Source: a virus
IMG/VR virus record: IMGVR_UViG_3300014820_000009
Location: 1-27,145 of that record
Length of the DNA stretch: 27,145 nucleotides
Direction: 5' to 3' (one strand)
Shown: piece by piece, positions 1 to 5,132 of the stretch
Layout: each line of letters begins with the position of its first letter
Position numbering within the stretch: position 1 is the stretch's first letter
Program-made: the position numbers and the translations under genes
Notes under the pieces: model-generated
What the model was told of the DNA's origin: nothing
The model's database searches: none
What the model saw: only the letters and a program-made list of their open reading frames with translations

Positions 1-883
1 TCTAAAACGTATGATGTTTGAAGAGTGGGAAGTAATGAACATTTTAAGGAAGAAATATGGTTTTAAAATAGTTTTAGATATAGATGACTACTATATACTT
101 CCTTATAATCACTTATACTACACAGATTGGAATAGGGTAAAGTTGGGAGAACGTTTAATAGAAGCATGCAAACAGGCAGATTTAGTATTTGTAACCAATG
201 AGTTACTAAGGGATGTTTATAAAGTATATAATAAAAATATTTTTGTTATACCAAATGCACTTTCCTTTGATGTAGAGAATAGAAAAACTGATTCAGATAA
301 ATTAAGATTCTTATATGTATCAGGAAGTACACATTATAATGACTTAAAATCCATTAGTGGTTTGTTTCAAAGGCTTGGAACAGATACAGACTTCAAAAAA
401 AAGGCTAATTTTACTCTTTGTGGATATAACAACCCTACAAATAGTAAACAAAATGCTTGGTATAGTATGGAATCTATATGTAAAAAGTCTAATTCATATA
501 TTAGAAGAGACACTCTTACTTTAGATAAGTATATGGAGCATTATAATTATGGAGATATAACAGTTGCACCATTAGAAGACACTTTTTTTAACAGTTGTAA
601 GTCAAATCTAAAGTTTTTAGAGGCATCCTCTACAAAAAAACCCTTTATTTGCAGCAATGTTTTACCATTTACAGCAGATAAAGACCATAAAGGTATAGTT
701 TTTTGTGACAAAGGTCAGGATTGGTATAAAGCTTTTAAATTTTTTATAAATAACCCAAATGCAGTAGAAGATTATGGAGAAATGAATTATGAATATGGAA
801 AAAGACATTATAATATAATAGAAACAAATAAACAAAGAGTAGAAATACTTAGAGAATTAATAGAGCACAGGTCAAACGGATAA
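1..883 (+). CDS. Glycosyltransferase, GT4-like, 5' end outside window
   Basis: The reading frame is open to the first base of the window. The first ATG is at 11, but three in-frame codons precede it and the protein starts in the middle of a fold, so the gene is probably cut by the window edge. Visible parts are KIVLDIDDYY, typical of the N-terminal Rossmann domain of GT-B enzymes, a VIPNAL segment, and near the C-terminus SNLKFLEAS followed by KKPFICS, the usual sugar-nucleotide-binding region of GT4 enzymes. It probably transfers a sugar to a virion, DNA or host surface target; donor and acceptor cannot be read from sequence. The stop codon at 881-883 lies inside the tRNA-Asp gene that starts at 862, so the last seven codons are shared with the tRNA. 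Fold assignment is fairly sure, function is not. Confidence 0.72.
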   Translation, partial: LKRMMFEEWEVMNILRKKYGFKIVLDIDDYYILPYNHLYYTDWNRVKLGERLIEACKQADLVFVTNELLRDVYKVYNKNIFVIPNALSFDVENRKTDSDKLRFLYVSGSTHYNDLKSISGLFQRLGTDTDFKKKANFTLCGYNNPTNSKQNAWYSMESICKKSNSYIRRDTLTLDKYMEHYNYGDITVAPLEDTFFNSCKSNLKFLEASSTKKPFICSNVLPFTADKDHKGIVFCDKGQDWYKAFKFFINNPNAVEDYGEMNYEYGKRHYNIIETNKQRVEILRELIEHRSNG

Positions 884-937
884 GATGTCACCCTGTCAAG
901 GTGCACGGAACGGGTTCAACTCCCGTGTGTTCTGCCA
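862..937 (+). tRNA. tRNA-Asp (GUC), with encoded CCA
   Basis: A full cloverleaf can be drawn: a 7-bp acceptor (862-868 with 927-933, one G-U), a D loop with GG, an anticodon loop CTGTCAA giving anticodon GTC, a 5-bp T stem around TTCAACT, discriminator G at 934 and an encoded CCA at 935-937. The D stem is only 3 bp and the first anticodon-stem pair is mismatched. The 5' half lies inside the end of the glycosyltransferase gene. It reads GAU and GAC. Confidence 0.9.
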
Positions 938-1089
938 GGTTTTGCTATTTTTCACTATATTTAAGCCTTATTAGATAAAAGGAAGTTCTTATTAAGGATT
1001 GAACTTTCAAAATAGCACCTTAGTGGAAATGCGCTTCCCATCTCGAAGGATAAAAAAGAAAATAATACGTTTCCTAATTTCCATTATAT

Positions 1090-1161
1090 TGATGCATAAT
1101 TCAATGGTAGAGTGCGGAGCTTATATCTCCGTGATTGTTGGTTCGATTCCATCTGCATCAA
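1090..1161 (+). tRNA. tRNA-Ile (UAU), reads AUA
   Basis: The acceptor is 1090-1096 with 1154-1160 (7 bp). The D stem is ATTC/GAGT around a short loop with GG. The anticodon stem is CGGAG/CTCCG with loop CTTATAT, giving anticodon TAT. The T loop is TTCGATT with one T-T mismatch in the T stem. The discriminator is A and no CCA is encoded. Most bacteria read AUA with a CAU anticodon modified to lysidine by TilS; a UAU anticodon needs no such step. AUA codons look common in this phage, so this tRNA probably supports its own translation. Confidence 0.85.
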
Positions 1162-1166
1162 CATAT

Positions 1167-1240
1167 TGTCGAATGGCGCAGCTTGGTAGCGCAATTTCCT
1201 GATAAGAAAGAGGCCGTAGGTTCAAATCCTACTTCGACAA
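1167..1240 (+). tRNA. tRNA-Ile (GAU)
   Basis: This is a regular cloverleaf: 7-bp acceptor (1167-1173 with 1233-1239), GCGC/GCGC D stem with TTGGTA in the loop, anticodon loop CTGATAA (anticodon GAT), T arm GTAGG/CCTAC around TTCAAAT, and discriminator A. No CCA is encoded. It lies 5 nt after tRNA-Ile(UAU), so both are probably cut from one precursor. Confidence 0.92.
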
Positions 1241-1303
1241 CTAAGTCCAAGCCAACAGTATAGAAGCACATCCTTGCGTGATGGATTGAGCTTGGAATTT
1301 TAT

Positions 1304-1377
1304 GGGCGTGATGCCAACGGCAGGTCAACTCCTTTGCAAGGAGATTGTTTGGGTTCGACTCCCACATCTGTCCACCA
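1304..1377 (+). tRNA. tRNA-Ala (UGC), atypical, with encoded CCA
   Basis: The anticodon arm is clear: CTCC/GGAG with loop TTTGCAA, anticodon TGC. The T loop is TTCGACT on a CCCA-type stem, and ACCA ends the gene. The acceptor is weak: five pairs GGGCG/TGTCC, then a mismatch and a G-U. The third pair is G3-U70, the main identity element for alanyl-tRNA synthetase, which supports the call. The D stem is 3 bp (GAT/GTC), with GG in the loop. One extra A sits between the T stem and the acceptor. It may be functional or partly degenerate. Confidence 0.62.
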
Positions 1378-1432
1378 TTTATACTACTAAAACTACATAT
1401 TTTATATTTATGACTGACTAAGAATAATGGGA

Positions 1433-1464
1433 TTTGGTAATTCCAATTATTTTACGTATATTTG
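1433..1464 (+). promoter_or_regulatory. Bacteroidetes-type promoter for the gene at 1473
   Basis: TTTG at 1433-1436 and TATATTTG at 1457-1464 are separated by exactly 20 nt, matching the known Bacteroides -33 / -7 pattern (TTTG, TAnnTTTG). Only 8 nt separate the -7 box from the ATG at 1473, so the mRNA should have an extremely short leader. Confidence 0.78.
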
Positions 1465-1472
1465 TATAACTT

Positions 1473-1937
1473 ATGGATGATAATGAAGAAGTAGCAATAA
1501 AAAATGCAGCCGATGCAGTTAAACTAATTAATAAGGCAGCAGAACAGGCAGCAACAGTAATTGCTAATGCCGCACAATCCGCAAGTAAATTAGTTGCCAG
1601 TAACGCTATTGATGCAAGTAGAGTATTGGTCAATACCAATGGAAATGACCATGACCTACTTGTAGAACTAAAAGTAAGAATAGAAGGTGTAAGGGAAGAT
1701 ATTAAAAATCTTGCAAATGGAACAGAAAGAAGAATTGAGAGTTTAGAGAAGGAAAAACTAAATGTTTCAGATTCTTATGATGCCTTATATAAAGCTAATT
1801 TTGAAGCATCTTTGCAAGATATTGATACGAGAGTCAGATTTATTGAGAAGAAGGTTACACAAATAACAACCTATGGAACAGGATTATTAATTTTATTAGG
1901 GGTAATAGAGTTTTTAGTAAGTAAAATTATTCATTAA
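1473..1937 (+). CDS. Alanine-rich coiled-coil protein with C-terminal membrane anchor
   Basis: 154 residues. Residues 5-55 are rich in Ala, with repeated AA and NAA steps, and probably form a long helix. Residues 60-130 carry charged heptad-like repeats (VELKVRIEGVREDIKNL, RVRFIEKKVTQI). Residues about 131-152 form one hydrophobic span (YGTGLLILLGVIEFLVSKII) followed by a short tail. A coiled coil with one C-terminal membrane helix resembles XhlA-type holin accessory proteins, so a lysis role beside the small membrane protein at 1969 is possible but unproven. It is the first gene behind the promoter at 1433-1464 and is followed by a small membrane protein, a small unknown gene and a glycosyltransferase, probably co-transcribed. 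I do not recognise the family. Confidence 0.8.
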   Translation: MDDNEEVAIKNAADAVKLINKAAEQAATVIANAAQSASKLVASNAIDASRVLVNTNGNDHDLLVELKVRIEGVREDIKNLANGTERRIESLEKEKLNVSDSYDALYKANFEASLQDIDTRVRFIEKKVTQITTYGTGLLILLGVIEFLVSKIIH

Positions 1938-1968
1938 TTAATCTTTTTAAATAAATAAATAATAAACA

Positions 1969-2130
1969 ATGTTAACAGCAGTAATCTTAGTTTTAATATT
2001 TTATGTAATAGCTTTTCTGTTACTTGATTTAATAACACTAACCCAGCCAAAAAGAAAATTATTTTCAGCACTAATAATAATTATAGGTCTTTTATGGTTA
2101 TTAAAAGAGTTTACCAATTTTCGTTTTTAA
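1969..2130 (+). CDS. Small two-helix membrane protein, holin candidate
   Basis: A 53-residue ORF starting at ATG 1969 and ending at TAA 2128-2130. Two hydrophobic segments (about residues 3-24, AVILVLIFYVIAFLLLDLI, and 32-46, FSALIIIIGLLWLL) flank a short basic loop TQPKRK. By the positive-inside rule the loop is cytoplasmic with both ends outside. The size and two-helix hairpin are typical of small class II/III holins. The gene lies 31 nt after the coiled-coil membrane protein and 10 nt before the next gene, with an A-rich stretch before the start in place of a Shine-Dalgarno site. The call as a real gene rests on position and amphipathic design; the holin role is inferred, and the endolysin lies far away at 21707. 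Confidence 0.68.
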   Translation: MLTAVILVLIFYVIAFLLLDLITLTQPKRKLFSALIIIIGLLWLLKEFTNFRF

Positions 2131-2140
2131 AATGTAAATA

Positions 2141-2368
2141 ATGCCAATAAATGTAATTCCTCCTGTAGCATTCACTGTAGATCCACAAAATGATATTGCG
2201 CAATTATCTAATTTGTTAGTGTTAATAAGTACTATATTAGATAATGAATCAGCAATAACTCCAAGTGGAAATACAATGACCGCAGGAGCAATAGCTTCAC
2301 TAAATAGCACACTAACAGATGCTTCAGATAGAATTGATGTAACAATAAACCCAGCCCCAGCAGTATAA
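2141..2368 (+). CDS. Small protein of unknown function
   Basis: 75 residues, acidic, with no Cys, beginning MPINVIPPVAFTVDP and ending in a Pro/Ala tail (INPAPAV). The central part (QLSNLLVLISTILDNE) is helical and hydrophobic but too polar for a sure membrane span; the second half is rich in Thr, Ser and Asp. It has 1-nt overlap with the downstream glycosyltransferase (TAATG), so the two are translationally coupled. It could be a small virion or assembly protein, like the low-complexity phage proteins further downstream. No family recognised. Confidence 0.65.
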   Translation: MPINVIPPVAFTVDPQNDIAQLSNLLVLISTILDNESAITPSGNTMTAGAIASLNSTLTDASDRIDVTINPAPAV

Positions 2369-3381
2369 TGAAAATACTTTTTCTTTTAAAAAAACAAAAT
2401 AATTACGGAAACTATTCTTTCAAAGGCTTGTCATCAGGATTATTTAATTCTGCAAAGATGACCGAAGAGAGCTTAGAAGAACACTTAGACATAGAAGCTG
2501 ATCTAAAAATCTGTATAGATGGAAATAGCATAGACAAAGAACTTAATGAATATAGACCGGATGTATGTATAATAGAAGCTATTTGGGTTACACCCAAAAA
2601 AATACAAGAATTACAGAAACTATATAAAGATTTGTTATTTGTAATAAGGATTCACTCAGAAGTTCCATTTTTAGCTAATGAGGGTGTAGCAATAGATTGG
2701 ATAAAAGAATACAAAAAGATTTCTAATGTATCAGTAGCTTTTAATTCTAAAGAAGCTCAAACTTCCTTTATGGCTACACTTTATACAAATTTTCCATATC
2801 TTCCAAATATTTATAGTGGTTGTGATGATAGAAATTTTTTGGGAGAGTTTAAAAATAAAAAGGTAATTGATATAGGTTGTTTTGGAGCCTTAAGACCAAT
2901 GAAAAATCAACTATTTCAAGCTTTTGCCTCTATAAGTTTAGGCAATTACCAAAATAAATTAATACGCTTTCATGTAAATAGTACAAGACAAGAACAAGGC
3001 GGAGAATCTGTAGTTAAGAATTTAAGAGCTTTGTTTAAGAATACTAAGCATGAGTTAGTTGAGCATTCTTGGCTTCCACATGAGGAGTTTTTAGGACTTA
3101 TTTCAAATATGGATTTAGGAATGCAATTATCATTTAATGAATCTTTTAATATTGTAGCCGCTGATTTTGTATCACAAGGAATTCCTATAATAGTAGGAAA
3201 CACAATAGAGTGGTTGCCAGAAGAAAGCAAAACATCCACTACAAACATAGAAGCAGTAGTAAAAAAAATGTTACACGCTCTAAAAAATGGAAACTCCTTA
3301 GTAAGAAAAGAAAAAAAATCTCTAAAAAGGTATAATGAAGAAGCTTTAGAAGCTTGGGAAGACTTTATAACTACTTGTTAA
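2368..3381 (+). CDS. Glycosyltransferase, GT-B fold, GT4-like
   Basis: 337 residues. It starts MKILFLLKKQNNYG, as expected for the first beta strand of a GT-B enzyme, with YRPDVCIIEAIWV and LLFVIRIHSEVPF as later Rossmann strands. The C-terminal domain starts near residue 165 with DIGCFGALRPMKNQLFQA and carries the nucleotide-sugar-binding motif near residue 255 (ESFNIVAADFVSQGIPIIV). It is the second glycosyltransferase in the window, 1.5 kb from the first, and shares an operon with small membrane proteins. Phage enzymes of this type decorate capsid, DNA or host envelope; the target is unknown. The start at 2368 overlaps the preceding stop by 1 nt. Confidence 0.82.
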   Translation: MKILFLLKKQNNYGNYSFKGLSSGLFNSAKMTEESLEEHLDIEADLKICIDGNSIDKELNEYRPDVCIIEAIWVTPKKIQELQKLYKDLLFVIRIHSEVPFLANEGVAIDWIKEYKKISNVSVAFNSKEAQTSFMATLYTNFPYLPNIYSGCDDRNFLGEFKNKKVIDIGCFGALRPMKNQLFQAFASISLGNYQNKLIRFHVNSTRQEQGGESVVKNLRALFKNTKHELVEHSWLPHEEFLGLISNMDLGMQLSFNESFNIVAADFVSQGIPIIVGNTIEWLPEESKTSTTNIEAVVKKMLHALKNGNSLVRKEKKSLKRYNEEALEAWEDFITTC

Positions 3382-3389
3382 AATAAATA

Positions 3390-3421
3390 TTTGGCAATGT
3401 CAAAAATTTTACGTATATTTG
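3390..3421 (+). promoter_or_regulatory. Promoter of the 27-codon ORF unit
   Basis: TTTG at 3390-3393 and TATATTTG at 3414-3421, with 20 nt between. The flanking bases match the promoters at 1433, 4162 and 5133 (TTTGGYAAT, then TCAA). It lies just after the stop of the glycosyltransferase gene. Confidence 0.78.
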
Positions 3422-3436
3422 CATTTTAAATAAATA

Positions 3437-3520
3437 ATGAAACAATTTACATCATATAGTCTCTATAGTTTATCGCTACAAAATAGCGACAGGGGAATGT
3501 ATGATATAGAATTAGGATAA
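3437..3520 (+). CDS. 27-residue small ORF behind its own promoter
   Basis: ATG 3437 to TAA 3518-3520. It begins MKQFTSYSLYSLSLQNS and ends DIELG. The start lies 15 nt after the -7 box of a clear promoter, and a strong terminator follows at 3548-3580, so this short ORF is the only coding content of its transcript before the tRNAs. A small hairpin (TCGCTA / TAGCGA, about 3473-3489) lies inside it. It could be a real micropeptide, a leader peptide, or the chance coding content of a small RNA. Confidence 0.45.
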   Translation: MKQFTSYSLYSLSLQNSDRGMYDIELG

Positions 3521-3547
3521 TACCTATAATCATTCAAACACATATAC

Positions 3548-3580
3548 ACCTTGTTGCTTAATTGAGACAAGGTTTTTTTA
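3548..3580 (+). terminator. Rho-independent terminator before the second tRNA cluster
   Basis: A perfect 7-bp stem ACCTTGT (3548-3554) / ACAAGGT (3567-3573), 12-nt loop, then a run of T (3574-3579). The tRNA-Leu gene starts at 3582, so transcription into the tRNAs depends on read-through or on a promoter I cannot see. Confidence 0.85.
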
Positions 3581-3581
3581 T

Positions 3582-3653
3582 GCCCTTATAGCCCAATGCA
3601 GAGGCGTTACCCTCAAAAGGTAATCAGTGTAGGCTCGTGACCTACTAAGGGTA
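3582..3653 (+). tRNA. tRNA-Leu (CAA), short variable loop
   Basis: The acceptor GCCCTTA/TAAGGGT has 7 bp (first pair G-U). The anticodon stem TTACC/GGTAA encloses loop CTCAAAA, anticodon CAA, reading UUG. T stem GTAGG/CCTAC has a non-standard loop CTCGTGA. Discriminator A fits LeuRS. The variable loop is only 5 nt, whereas bacterial tRNA-Leu normally has a long arm. The D loop has GC rather than GG at the 18-19 position. Confidence 0.75.
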
Positions 3654-3658
3654 CAAAC

Positions 3659-3733
3659 GTTCCTATGGCGCAGTAGGTGGACGCAAAGGTCTTAAAAATC
3701 TTACAAGGCTGAGTTCGAATCTCAGTAGGAACA
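3659..3733 (+). tRNA. tRNA-Leu (UAA), short variable loop
   Basis: Acceptor GTTCCTA/TAGGAAC (7 bp), D stem GCG/CGC with TAGGTGG in the loop, anticodon loop CTTAAAA (anticodon TAA, reads UUA), T arm CTGAG/CTCAG with TTCGAAT, discriminator A. The variable loop is 6 nt instead of the long arm expected for tRNA-Leu. No CCA is encoded. Confidence 0.88.
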
Positions 3734-3738
3734 CAAAC

Positions 3739-3812
3739 GCCGACATGAGGTAATTGGTACGCCTTACATTCTTAGAAAGTGTAGTTTGTCCGTTCAAATC
3801 GGACTGTCGGTA
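3739..3812 (+). tRNA. tRNA-Leu (UAG), short variable loop
   Basis: Acceptor GCCGACA/TGTCGGT (one G-U), D stem AGGT/GCCT with TTGG in the loop, anticodon loop CTTAGAA (anticodon TAG, reads CUA), T arm GTCCG/CGGAC with TTCAAAT, discriminator A. The variable loop is 5 nt. This anticodon reads a leucine codon; it is not an amber suppressor, which would be CTA. Confidence 0.88.
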
Positions 3813-3817
3813 CAAAT

Positions 3818-3903
3818 AGTAGGTTGCCAGAGTTTGCTAATGGCGCAGTCCTGAAAACTGAAGGCGGGTAACACCGACGGGGGTTGGAATCCTCCACCTA
3901 CTG
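3818..3903 (+). tRNA. tRNA-Ser (UGA), unusual elbow and C33
   Basis: Acceptor AGTAGGT/ACCTACT is a perfect 7 bp and the discriminator is G, as in serine tRNAs. The variable arm is long (CGG/CCG hairpin). The anticodon stem CAGT/ACTG encloses loop CCTGAAA, giving anticodon TGA but with C in place of the nearly universal U33. The D loop lacks GG and instead has GC at the 18-19 position, while the T loop is TTGGAAT, with G in place of C56. These two changes would restore a C19:G56 pair. Confidence 0.72.
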
Positions 3904-3908
3904 CAAAA

Positions 3909-3997
3909 GGAAAATAAAGCTATATTAGGACAATAGCAACGCCCTGCTAAGGCGTATGTACCCTGTGAGGTATGTGTTTCGAGTACACTGTTTTCCG
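3909..3997 (+). tRNA. tRNA-Ser (GCU)
   Basis: Acceptor GGAAAAT/GTTTTCC, D stem GCT/AGC with GG in the loop, anticodon stem ACGCC/GGCGT with loop CTGCTAA (anticodon GCT, reads AGC and AGU), long variable arm with TACC/GGTA, T loop TTCGAGT, discriminator G. All agree with a class II serine tRNA. No CCA is encoded. Confidence 0.88.
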
Positions 3998-4075
3998 CAT
4001 GTTTATAATTAACTTAAATAATATTCTTTGGTTAGTAGAGTTTAATGGAACTAATACTGATTGGATATGTATATT

Positions 4076-4147
4076 GGGATAATGCTCAGCGCAAGTCAGA
4101 CCGTCTGTAAAACGGAACTGCATGGAGATGGTGACTCCTCTATCCCA
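4076..4147 (+). tRNA. tRNA-Tyr (GUA), degenerate D arm
   Basis: Six good acceptor pairs (GGGATA/TATCCC), discriminator A, anticodon stem CCGT/ACGG with loop CTGTAAA (anticodon GTA), and a T-arm stem GGAG/CTCC. The D arm shows no clear stem and no GG; a GC can be placed at 18-19. The T loop is ATGGTGA, without the TTCRA motif and with G at position 56. The variable loop is short although bacterial tRNA-Tyr is class II. The anticodon arm and acceptor make the call; function is uncertain. Confidence 0.62.
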
Positions 4148-4161
4148 CTTTTAAAAATAAA

Positions 4162-4193
4162 TTTGGTAATATCAAAAAGTTTTTATAATTTTG
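4162..4193 (+). promoter_or_regulatory. Promoter of the first GIY-YIG gene
   Basis: TTTG at 4162-4165 and TAATTTTG at 4186-4193, again exactly 20 nt apart. The ATG at 4200 is 6 nt after the -7 box, so the mRNA should be leaderless or nearly so. The stretch TTAAAAATAAATTTGGTAA is shared with the promoter at 5133. Confidence 0.78.
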
Positions 4194-4199
4194 TATGCA

Positions 4200-4817
4200 A
4201 TGACATCAGGAATATACAAAATAACTTCTCCTACTAATAAAATTTACATAGGAGAATCTTTAAATATAGAAAGAAGATGGTCACATTATAAAACTTTAAA
4301 CTGTAAGCAACAACATAAACTATTAAATTCTTTTAAAAAATATGGTGTAATAAATCATAAATTTGAAATTTTAGAAGAATTACTATTTTTAAATAAACAA
4401 ATTCTTCTAAGCAAAGAAAAATATTATATAAATCTTTATTTAGATAAGGGTTTTCAACTTTTAAATATTTTAAAAGGGGATGAAGTAAGAAAAAAATGGA
4501 AAACTTATGTTCCTGTAGAACCCAAAAAAGTTTATCAATATGATTTATTTGGAGAGTTTATAAAAGAATTTATAAGTGCTAAAGAAGCTTCTAAGGAATT
4601 AAAAATTAGATATACTGGCATTATAAATTGTGTAGCTAAAAGGCAATTTACTACTAAGGGATTTATATTTTCTTATGAAAAATATGAAAAACCTTTTAAA
4701 GAAAAAGTAGAACTCCCTTTAGAAGTATATGAGTGTGAAAAAGAGACAATAATTAAAGATTTAAGTATTGAATTAGTAGAAATAGAGGAAAATTCCTGGA
4801 TTTTTAATTATTTTTAG
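4200..4817 (+). CDS. GIY-YIG homing endonuclease with NUMOD1-like domain
   Basis: 205 residues from ATG 4200. An in-frame TTG at 4191 lies inside the -7 promoter box, so it cannot be the start. The GIY-YIG nuclease domain is at residues 3-80: GIYKI (4-8), IYIG (15-18), catalytic Arg in ERRW (24-27) and Glu in KEKYYI near residue 75. A second domain at about residues 108-158 (VYQYDLFGEFIKEFISAKEAS ... GFIFSY) fits NUMOD1, a helix-turn-helix DNA-binding module of homing nucleases. The gene is free-standing, has its own promoter and sits at the end of the tRNA cluster. It is expected to cut a specific site in a related phage lacking the gene and be copied in by repair. The last 45 residues are acidic and match nothing I know. 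Confidence 0.9.
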   Translation: MTSGIYKITSPTNKIYIGESLNIERRWSHYKTLNCKQQHKLLNSFKKYGVINHKFEILEELLFLNKQILLSKEKYYINLYLDKGFQLLNILKGDEVRKKWKTYVPVEPKKVYQYDLFGEFIKEFISAKEASKELKIRYTGIINCVAKRQFTTKGFIFSYEKYEKPFKEKVELPLEVYECEKETIIKDLSIELVEIEENSWIFNYF

Positions 4818-4834
4818 TTATTTTTTAAAATAGT

Positions 4835-4866
4835 TTTGGTAGTTTCAAGAAAATTACTTAGTTTTG
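4835..4866 (+). promoter_or_regulatory. Promoter of the 34-codon ORF unit
   Basis: TTTG at 4835-4838 and TAGTTTTG at 4859-4866, 20 nt apart. The ATG at 4871 is only 4 nt after the -7 box. Confidence 0.72.
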
Positions 4867-4870
4867 CTTT

Positions 4871-4975
4871 ATGAAAAATTTAGTATCTCGATTTTGGCAT
4901 CAACAAACTACACAGCCGTGTTTTACATACGACAAGAAGGGTTATGTTAATACGAGAGATACAGATTGGGCTTAA
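4871..4975 (+). CDS. 34-residue small ORF behind its own promoter
   Basis: ATG 4871 to TAA 4973-4975. It starts MKNLVSRFWHQQTTQPCF, has the stretch YDKKGYVNTRDTD and ends WA. It is rich in aromatic and polar residues, with no membrane span. The start is almost at the predicted transcription start, and strong terminators follow at 5014-5045 and 5051-5100, so the transcript appears to carry only this ORF. It may be a micropeptide acting on the host or a small RNA with an incidental ORF. No family recognised. Confidence 0.5.
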   Translation: MKNLVSRFWHQQTTQPCFTYDKKGYVNTRDTDWA

Positions 4976-5013
4976 AAGACTCATAAAAAATAAACTTGGT
5001 ATTGAAAATATAT

Positions 5014-5045
5014 AAGTCCTAAGATTTCCATCTTGGGACTTTTTA
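5014..5045 (+). terminator. Rho-independent terminator after the 34-codon ORF
   Basis: An 11-bp stem AAGTCCTAAGA (5014-5024) / TCTTGGGACTT (5031-5041) with one G-U, 6-nt loop, followed by T residues. Confidence 0.85.
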
Positions 5046-5050
5046 ATTTA

Positions 5051-5100
5051 AGCTGTCAGCATAGGACAGGGGTATCCCCTATCGGCTGATGGCTTTTTTT
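5051..5100 (+). terminator. Long hairpin with T run; terminator or structured RNA end
   Basis: An outer 10-bp stem (5051-5060 with 5085-5094, two G-U) and an inner GGGG/CCCC helix (5069-5072 with 5076-5079) or the alternative ATAGG/CCTAT, followed by seven T. It is a second terminator in tandem, only 6 nt after the first, and is far more elaborate than termination needs. Confidence 0.75.
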
Positions 5101-5132
5101 AATTAAAATAATCAACAAAGATTAAAAATAAA

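Noticed and set aside
1015-1055. tRNA-like stretch with CTTC/GAAG hairpin after AGTGGAAATGCGC
   Set aside because: The loop would be CCATCTC with no U33, no matching acceptor and no T arm can be found; at most a relic.
999-1202. Plus-strand ORF of 67 codons at 999
   Set aside because: It runs through two tRNA genes and has no start signal.
1158-1367. Minus-strand ORF of 69 codons over the first tRNA cluster
   Set aside because: It is the complement of tRNA genes, with no promoter; a chance frame.
3771-3777. TAG in the anticodon loop taken as amber suppressor
   Set aside because: The anticodon is UAG, which reads the leucine codon CUA; a suppressor would have CUA. Genes ending in TAG (4817, 8856) and TGA (8333, 19422) end at sensible places, so I see no sign of stop codon reassignment.
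4027-4059. TTTGG at 4027 upstream of tRNA-Tyr as a promoter
   Set aside because: The candidate -7 (TAATACTG) is one base off spacing and lacks TTTG; only a weak match.
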